A stretch of DNA of 64,000 nucleotides from Nymphalis io (Eukaryota; Arthropoda; Insecta; Lepidoptera; Nymphalidae), in the NCBI RefSeq assembly GCF_905147045.1, contig NC_065908.1:3658001-3722000 (forward strand), given 5' to 3'. The notes beneath the pieces were generated by a model. It searched no databases and had not been told where the DNA came from. It saw only the letters and a list, made by a program, of their open reading frames with translations. Shown in pieces: positions 58,186-64,000 of this stretch. The translations under genes were made by a program, and so were the position numbers. Positions within the stretch are counted from its first letter, which is position 1. Every line of letters starts with the position of its first letter.

Positions 58186-58340
58186 AGGCTGGGTCAATAA
58201 GTTATACACGGTAGCATGCGAAAGCGATCCCGTGGCGCTCCTCGCCTCTGAAAGGACACCGGCCCTACATACCCCCCCCACTGTTCCCGTGGAAGAAACG
58301 CGTAACGCGTTTTTCCAGCGATAAAAAAGGGGCAGTAAGT
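58186..58340 (+). repeat. REP-F copy, shorter
   Basis: 'gcgaaagcgatcccgtggcg', 'tggaagaaacgcgtaacgcg' and 'tttttccagcgataaaaaag' correspond to the 28.8-kb copy. Confidence 0.6.
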
Positions 58341-60264
58341 TATTGAGTTTATTTTTTTAATAATATTAGTAGTATTAGTAGGAAGTGTTACATTCCCGTC
58401 GTGTAGAATTGCCTTCCCAACAAGCTATGCTATCTCCGTTGAAAATGGTCGCTATAGCTGAACTCAAACATTCAAATAACAAATATGATGATTAAAAACT
58501 ATGTAAGTTAGAATATACAGAAAATAGTACAATATCACTCATAGAACAAAAGCATACACACTAAAAAAAACAAATTTAAAAAGATTTCAAAGAACATAAT
58601 CAGATTGCGCCAAAAAGAAAAAAAAAACATCAAAGAAACATTATGACACTCGACAATTCAAAGCTCTAACTACACTGTTAATTATATACTGGAAACGAGC
58701 TACATTATTTTTTTTTAAACGCAGTCAAAAGGAAGCGACTTTGACGTTTGCAACTTAATGTGAGTACACTCAACGGTATATGTTTTGTATGACGCACGTG
58801 CGTGCTTTGATGCCGGCATGAAAGACAAGAGGTATGATGGTCGATGGCAGTGAAACCGCAGCTTAAATTTCGTGCATAAAATGAATCATGTAAAATCTAC
58901 TGCAATTTTTCTGTTTGACTGTACGATGAATCGTTTTATATTTTGTTTACAATTGCATCATTTGTGTTCTTAGTCTAATAGTGAAGCTCGAATAAACGAG
59001 AGCTCGAACTTTTCATAAAGTTTTCACCGTAATTATATATTGTTTCGAGCATTTGAAGCAAATTAATTTGCCTGAACTCTGAAATTTATCGTTTTTTTAA
59101 TAACATATATTAACTTAGGATTTTATTTTATATAAATGAAAAAAATATTGTAGCTCAACCACGCTTCAATTATTTGATGGCTTCTAATAATATATTTTTG
59201 ATATATAAATTAATGAGGTCTTGGAAGATATAATATACTTTATCCATTTCACTTTAATCAACTTCAAGCTCCCTAGTTGATGATACCATCGCAAAAGTTA
59301 AAGCGTTCGCATTGCACAGGTTTGTTCATAAACAAATCACAATATACAATTAAAATAAAATACGGAAAAATAGCACAGTTCGTTAACAAAAAAAAAACAG
59401 ATAAAAAAGATAAAGATTTCAGATTTAAAAACAAATACGCACAAATATATCACGAAAAAGTTTCGAAAAACTAGGTTGCATAGATTTGAAAAGAAACCCG
59501 TGAGGAATCCGATAGAATCTGTTCCACTTAAGAGCGCATTAGCGGCACCTGGGAGTAACGACGCTGAATCAAAGCGGGCGACTAATGAGGTGTGAGAGAC
59601 CAGATATACGATCCTTAAGAGACCTCGCGCTTAACACTCGGAATGTGTTTGAGACGTTTTTAAATTGTTTCATTTGTTTGCTATATAATATATCGCGTTG
59701 TTTTGTTTGTTTTTAAATCTACATGTTTTTAATATTTAAATATGTATTAGATATGTTATTTTTGTTGCAATTATCACTTTAAGCATTAAATTCCTTGTGC
59801 TGTTTTAACCAATATACATTATGCTTACTTATATTTAAAAAAAAAACGTAACTGTAATTATTTTTACAATTTTTAAATAGTAACATTTAAGTACATTGTA
59901 AATTAAATAAAGTATATATTTGTATTTATATCAAGCCTTCTTATTACTAGTACTACTAAATTTTTTTTACAAGTTTTAAATAATTAAACGTATTTTTTTC
60001 CAGCAAAAGTTTTACCTTAATTTTTTCCGTTTTTACCTAGCGTACAGTTTTCTAGAAAATTAACTGAAAAAGCGTATTACCGTACAAGTTATCGACAAGC
60101 CAACATTATCTTGGTTAAATTTAAAATTCCGCCCGGAGTTTAGCCTTTGACGTGCTCAGACGGCCACTTACGAGAAAACTCACTTTTTCAAACATTTTAT
60201 ACTAGTTCTGCAAATAGATTCTAGATTTAAACGCATTAAGGCTAATTATAATAATTTAATATAT
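58341..60264. other. Gene desert with GC-richer islands
   Basis: Islands at 58725-58870 ('tatgacgcacgtgcgtgctt') and 59510-59650 ('gagcgcattagcggcacctg') stand out from AT-rich DNA. The 65-codon Lys-rich open frame at 59277-59474 is AT-driven; not called. Confidence 0.4.
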
Positions 60265-60378
60265 CTTCTGGTTAGTTTCTTTCGCCGGTTTTCGAACCGG
60301 TGGTAGATTTATGACAATCAATGAGTAAGTGTGACTCTTCCATATTGAATAAAGATTTTTGATTTGATTTTGATTTTT
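60265..60378 (+). mobile_element. LINE 3' end fragment
   Basis: 'tagtttctttcgccggtttt', 'accggtggtagatttatgac' and 'atattgaataaagatttttg' with a (TTGATTT)n-like tail. I know this as the 3' end of an abundant lepidopteran LINE; here only about 115 bp remain. Confidence 0.65.
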
Positions 60379-60444
60379 ATGTAAGATTACGTTTTTTATT
60401 TATTATTAATTGTAACATTGTGCAGTCTGATTACGTCATCTGTG

Positions 60445-60550
60445 CCTCCTCTTTTCTTGAGAAGAGCTGATCTCTCAACACTGCTGGTTACATACGTGTC
60501 AGAATTTCATCTTATATATGCAGGTTTTCGGCAATATTTTTCTTCATAAA
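60445..60550 (-). repeat. SINE-A fragment, degraded
   Basis: 'tgcctcctcttttcttgaga', 'gtgtcagaatttcatcttat' and 'tgcaggttttcggcaatatt' in reverse SINE-A order. Confidence 0.5.
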
Positions 60551-61087
60551 AAATTACTAACCAGTAAATGCAATATTGGAGTGTATATAATTTGTTTAGA
60601 AATTCGACATTCATAAAAGGCTATCTCGTGTAACTCAATACACGAAATCCAAACTCTAAAGGCGTCAAAAGTTGTTTACACTGTGTTGTATCAGATTTAT
60701 TTGTAATATTATACGTAAAAAATATTTTTACTAAAAATATTATACAATAAAACTTTGATTTTATTTTTAAATTAAATTCTTCTATACATTTATTTCGTTC
60801 AATCACGTTAGTGTAGTATATGTTAGTTTTTTGAAGCTTTTATTCATTAATACACGACATTAAATTAAAAAAAGACATAACATTTTAGTTTAGTTTGGTT
60901 GATAGTTAAGACTTATGAATGTTAAAAAAAAGTTGCATATAAACTGTGTAACTTTACAATACAACAGAACAAAAAAAAAACATATGTACGAAATTTACAT
61001 TCATTAACAAAATTTAAAAAAAAACAACTTTTCGTTCATTATAAGGTTCACTTATAAATAAAAATTAAAGAAATACTTTAAATATAC
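60551..61087. other. AT-rich intergenic DNA
   Basis: Only AT-rich sequence; 'aatatttttactaaaaatatt'-type short hairpin near 60720 is expected at this base composition. Confidence 0.4.
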
Positions 61088-61101
61088 TATTTTATTATAA
61101 T

Positions 61102-61417
61102 GACAGTAACAGTAACAGCCTGTTAATGTCCCACTGCTGGGCTAAGGCCTCCTCTCCCTTTTGAGGAGAAGGTTTGGAGCTTATTCTACCACGCTGCTCC
61201 AATGTGGGTTGGTAGAATACACATGTGACAGAATTTCAATGAAATTAGACACATGCAGGTTTCCTCACGATGTTTTCTTCACCGTCAAGCACGAGATGAA
61301 TTATAAACACAAATTAAGCACATGAAAATTCAGTGGTGCTTGCCCGGGTTTGAACCCACGATCATCGGTTAAGATTCACGCGTTCTAACCACTAGGCCAT
61401 CTCGACTTTTTTTTTAT
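61102..61417 (-). mobile_element. SINE-A, full length, with 14-bp target duplication
   Basis: Read on the minus strand: A-box 'tggcctagtggttagaac', B-box 'gtgggttcaaacccgggc', body with 'cgtgcttgacggtgaagaaa' and 'ttggagcagcgtggtagaat', tail 'ggccttagcccagcagtggg' and a short (GTTACT)n end. 'tattttattataat' flanks it at 61088-61101 and 61418-61431. This is the reference and probably youngest SINE-A copy here. Confidence 0.92.
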
Positions 61418-61583
61418 TATTTTATTATAATAAACGAACGTCTAATTATGTCACCAGCCAAAATAATGTCACGCAATTATGTCATAACTTATAACAGCTT
61501 AAAATAAAAAGTATATTAGAAACGATTATCGTAACTTAAATATATATGCGAAGGCTAGTTTGTTTAACGCTTTGACAAAGATT

Positions 61584-61732
61584 CGTCACCACCCTTTCAT
61601 AGTATTTTACCGCCAAATGCAATACATATTATTATTGAATTCTGGTTCATAGACATAAGGGACGAAACTTAGGTTCCAAGGTTAGTGTGCATTGGCGATA
61701 GTGGTCACTTACCTATATTATAAAAGAATACA
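61584..61732 (+). repeat. REP-D copy, degraded
   Basis: 'attttaccgccaaatgcaat', 'ccaaggttagtgtgcattgg' and 'gatagtggtcacttaccta' in sense order with deletions. Confidence 0.55.
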
Positions 61733-62127
61733 TCTTAATTAATCGACCAATCATCGTTGTCATGGCTACAGAAAAGCTCGGACCTAATACCTCCATCCCC
61801 TCACGTGGAGGTAAAGTCGAAGACGAAAAATTGTAGTTCAGAACAGAACGTAGTAATAACAGGCGTGGGCTTTCACTTGCAGGTGATTTGTCATATTTTT
61901 TTTTACGTAACACTGTTATTGTAATTAATTACCAGCGCATTACATAAATTATTTTTATCAAAAGTATAACATAGAGTAATTAATATGCAATATAAAGCTT
62001 TTATTAATTAATATGTTAACTATGCACTTAACTCGAATTAAGTTGAAAATTTGCTTCTTTTAACATTGTTTGATACAGGTACAAGTCGCGATAATTTTTT
62101 TTCAAATACTTTTTATATATATCGCTG

Positions 62128-62424
62128 TAACTTTTTTTTATAGTATAGGAAGGCGGACGAGCATATGGACCACCTGATGATAAGTGGTCACCAACGCCTA
62201 TAGACATTGGAACTGTAAGAAATGTTAACCATCGACCACATCGCCAATGCGCCACCAACCTTGGGAACTAAGATGTTATGTCCCTTGTGCCTGTAATTAC
62301 ACTGGCTCACTCACCCTTCAAACCGGAACACAACAATGCCAAGTACAGCTGTTTCGCGGTAGAATATCTGATGAGTGGGTATTACCTACCCAGACGAACT
62401 TGCACAAAGCTGTAACACCAGTAA
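62128..62424 (-). repeat. REP-D copy, full length
   Basis: T-run, 'gtataggaaggcggacgagc' through 'acaaagctgtaacaccagta'. Confidence 0.9.
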
Positions 62425-64000
62425 GCTAACTAACTATAAAAAAATGTTGTTTAATTTGAACCTACAGTTTAACTACATGTCGCTTTATAATTTTACTAAT
62501 CAATCAACGTGTCGAATGTTCTTTTGTTATTCTTATTGAATGCTGTGTTTAAGCAGTAAATTTATACATTAAAAAACAAATTTAAACTGAATCGCAAAAA
62601 ACAAATGGAATTTATTCATATTAATTATTATTACGTAAACTCTTTGCTCTACTTATTAGCTCAACAATTGAAATCATAATCATGACGCATTGCGTTTTTA
62701 GAAAAAGAACTTCCCAGTTCTACCGTCTTTTATTTTGTCTTTCAAGCGATGACAACACTAGATGATATAATTTTGCATTCAGAATTCTCTACACGCAACA
62801 CGATCTATGGCCGGCTAATTATACTAATTAGAAACCCGTTTTATAAATTCCGTAGTAACTCGATCCGGCAGATAACGCATAAAGGGGCCGGCGATCGGCG
62901 AGATAAAGAGGACGTTTGATTGGTGATGCATTATATTTGTTGATGTTGATATGAGTATAGTGGACGGATAATTAAGATGCTATATTACATACCAGTAATT
63001 TATCATTACAGTTCTCAGTGAAATGATATTTATGTGATATTTTTCCGCGGTCGACTGTACCGGCCCTTTAGGTTTTCGCTGTCTTATTTCGGCGCTGCGA
63101 ATGTTTTTTGCGAGCGATGGTCAATGAACTACACGTGAAACAAGACGTATTGTTTAAAGTTTTTGATAACAAACTTTAGTATTTCTCTAAGATATATTTA
63201 TAAATGTATATATTTTATAATAACTAGAGATAATTTAATGCCGTGTGAATTTCAAAAAAAGACAAAAAAAGTCTAGACACATTCAGAGCTAGCTGAGGTT
63301 CATTATAGCATTTGTTACTTCACACAAAAAAAAAACCTAATTTATCAGATGATTTGTAAAGCTACTTACCGCGCATGCGCTGAATGGGTTTATACAATTT
63401 CCATCTTCCCAGTCTCAATTATTCAAATCTTCAATACGAAATCAATTGGCCGTATCCACAGCAAAATGGACTTAATTCACTAGCATTTAAATATCAGTAT
63501 CATTTGTAAATACAAGTTATTAGAATAGTTATAGTATCACTATTGTAAGGATGTTTTCGTAATGCAATACTTTCTAAGGCGTTTTTATGTTAATCTCACT
63601 TATATATAATTATATTATTTATTATTATTATTTACGTTACAAATGTATTTAGACGCAATATTATATTTTAAATATGAATATAACTGTCTAACAATACGTA
63701 ATAACATAGATGTCAATAAGTTTTCAATTATTTTAAGATTTTCAAAAGTACATAAATTATTATATAAGATAATAAATTTACCAATATATAGCATATATAA
63801 TAAAATAATTCTCAATGCATCGCTTGCAGTACAGCATCGGTCTTACTATTCGCTGATACTTTACCGACTTTTCATGTTAGCCGGCATCCACTACGCATTC
63901 GCTTTGACTAGATTCAAAGTGAGTCTTCAATTTAGGCGACCCTTAGAGCTGGGCCATTGTACCCCACTTCCAGAGGGGATATATCAAAGTGGAAATTCGA
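62425..64000. other. Intergenic DNA to the window end
   Basis: GC-richer islands at 62865-62935 ('aaaggggccggcgatcggcg') and 63045-63120, an NRF1-like palindrome 'gcgcatgcgc' near 63371, and a GC-richer stretch at 63820-64000 cut by the window edge. No gene supported. Confidence 0.4.

Noticed and set aside
63895..63935. 'tgactagattcaaagtgag' carries the seed of the miR-279/996 family
   Set aside because: No upstream or downstream sequence pairs with it to form a precursor hairpin of normal size, so the match is a seed-length coincidence.

Overview
This window is AT-rich nuclear DNA from an insect, almost certainly a butterfly or moth. The evidence is a dense load of tRNA-headed SINEs and RTE-type LINE copies with motifs I know from lepidopteran genomes, an intron-containing gene with short AT-rich introns, and a single-exon ATP synthase inhibitor-like gene pair. 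Nothing bacterial or viral is present. Only three genes can be supported well, and all lie in the first 10.2 kb.

Layout. 1-5.1 kb: repeats and unremarkable AT-rich DNA. 5.1-7.6 kb: a three-exon minus-strand gene for a secreted, Pro/Asn/Gly-rich 611-residue protein that I do not recognise; its TATA box, signal-peptide mini-exons and poly(A) signal are all visible. 8.7-10.1 kb: two single-exon plus-strand genes in tandem, both related to the mitochondrial F1Fo-ATPase inhibitor IF1 but lacking its long C-terminal coiled coil. 12.5-15.7 kb: a complete minus-strand RTE-type retrotransposon with an intact 985-residue endonuclease/reverse transcriptase and a perfect 12-bp target-site duplication. 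15.7-45 kb: repeat-rich DNA with few coding hints (Cys-rich open patches near 11.1, 21.2 and 30.4 kb). 45.6-45.9 kb: a truncated second RTE copy with its own duplication. 46-64 kb: a gene desert with few repeats until 57 kb, and several GC-rich islands that may be regulatory or non-coding first exons of a gene outside the window.

Repeat families used below. SINE-A: about 300 bp, tRNA-like head, tail motif 'cccagcagtggga'. SINE-B: about 340 bp, a different tRNA-like head ('tggtctagtggct'). SINE-C: about 265 bp, a third tRNA-like head. REP-D: about 290 bp, A-tailed, the commonest repeat here; its 3' end resembles that of a LINE fragment at 39.5 kb. REP-E: ends 'cgcatttataatattagta'. REP-F: two copies near 28.9 and 58.2 kb. 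Strand for SINE-A, B and C follows the tRNA head; strand for REP-D follows the A-tail, so '+' copies end in poly(A) and '-' copies begin with poly(T).

The genes do not form an operon or visible pathway. The IF1-like pair is a local duplication acting, by homology, on mitochondrial ATP synthase; the neighbouring secreted-protein gene is divergently oriented, with about 1.1 kb between its start codon and the first IF1-like start.
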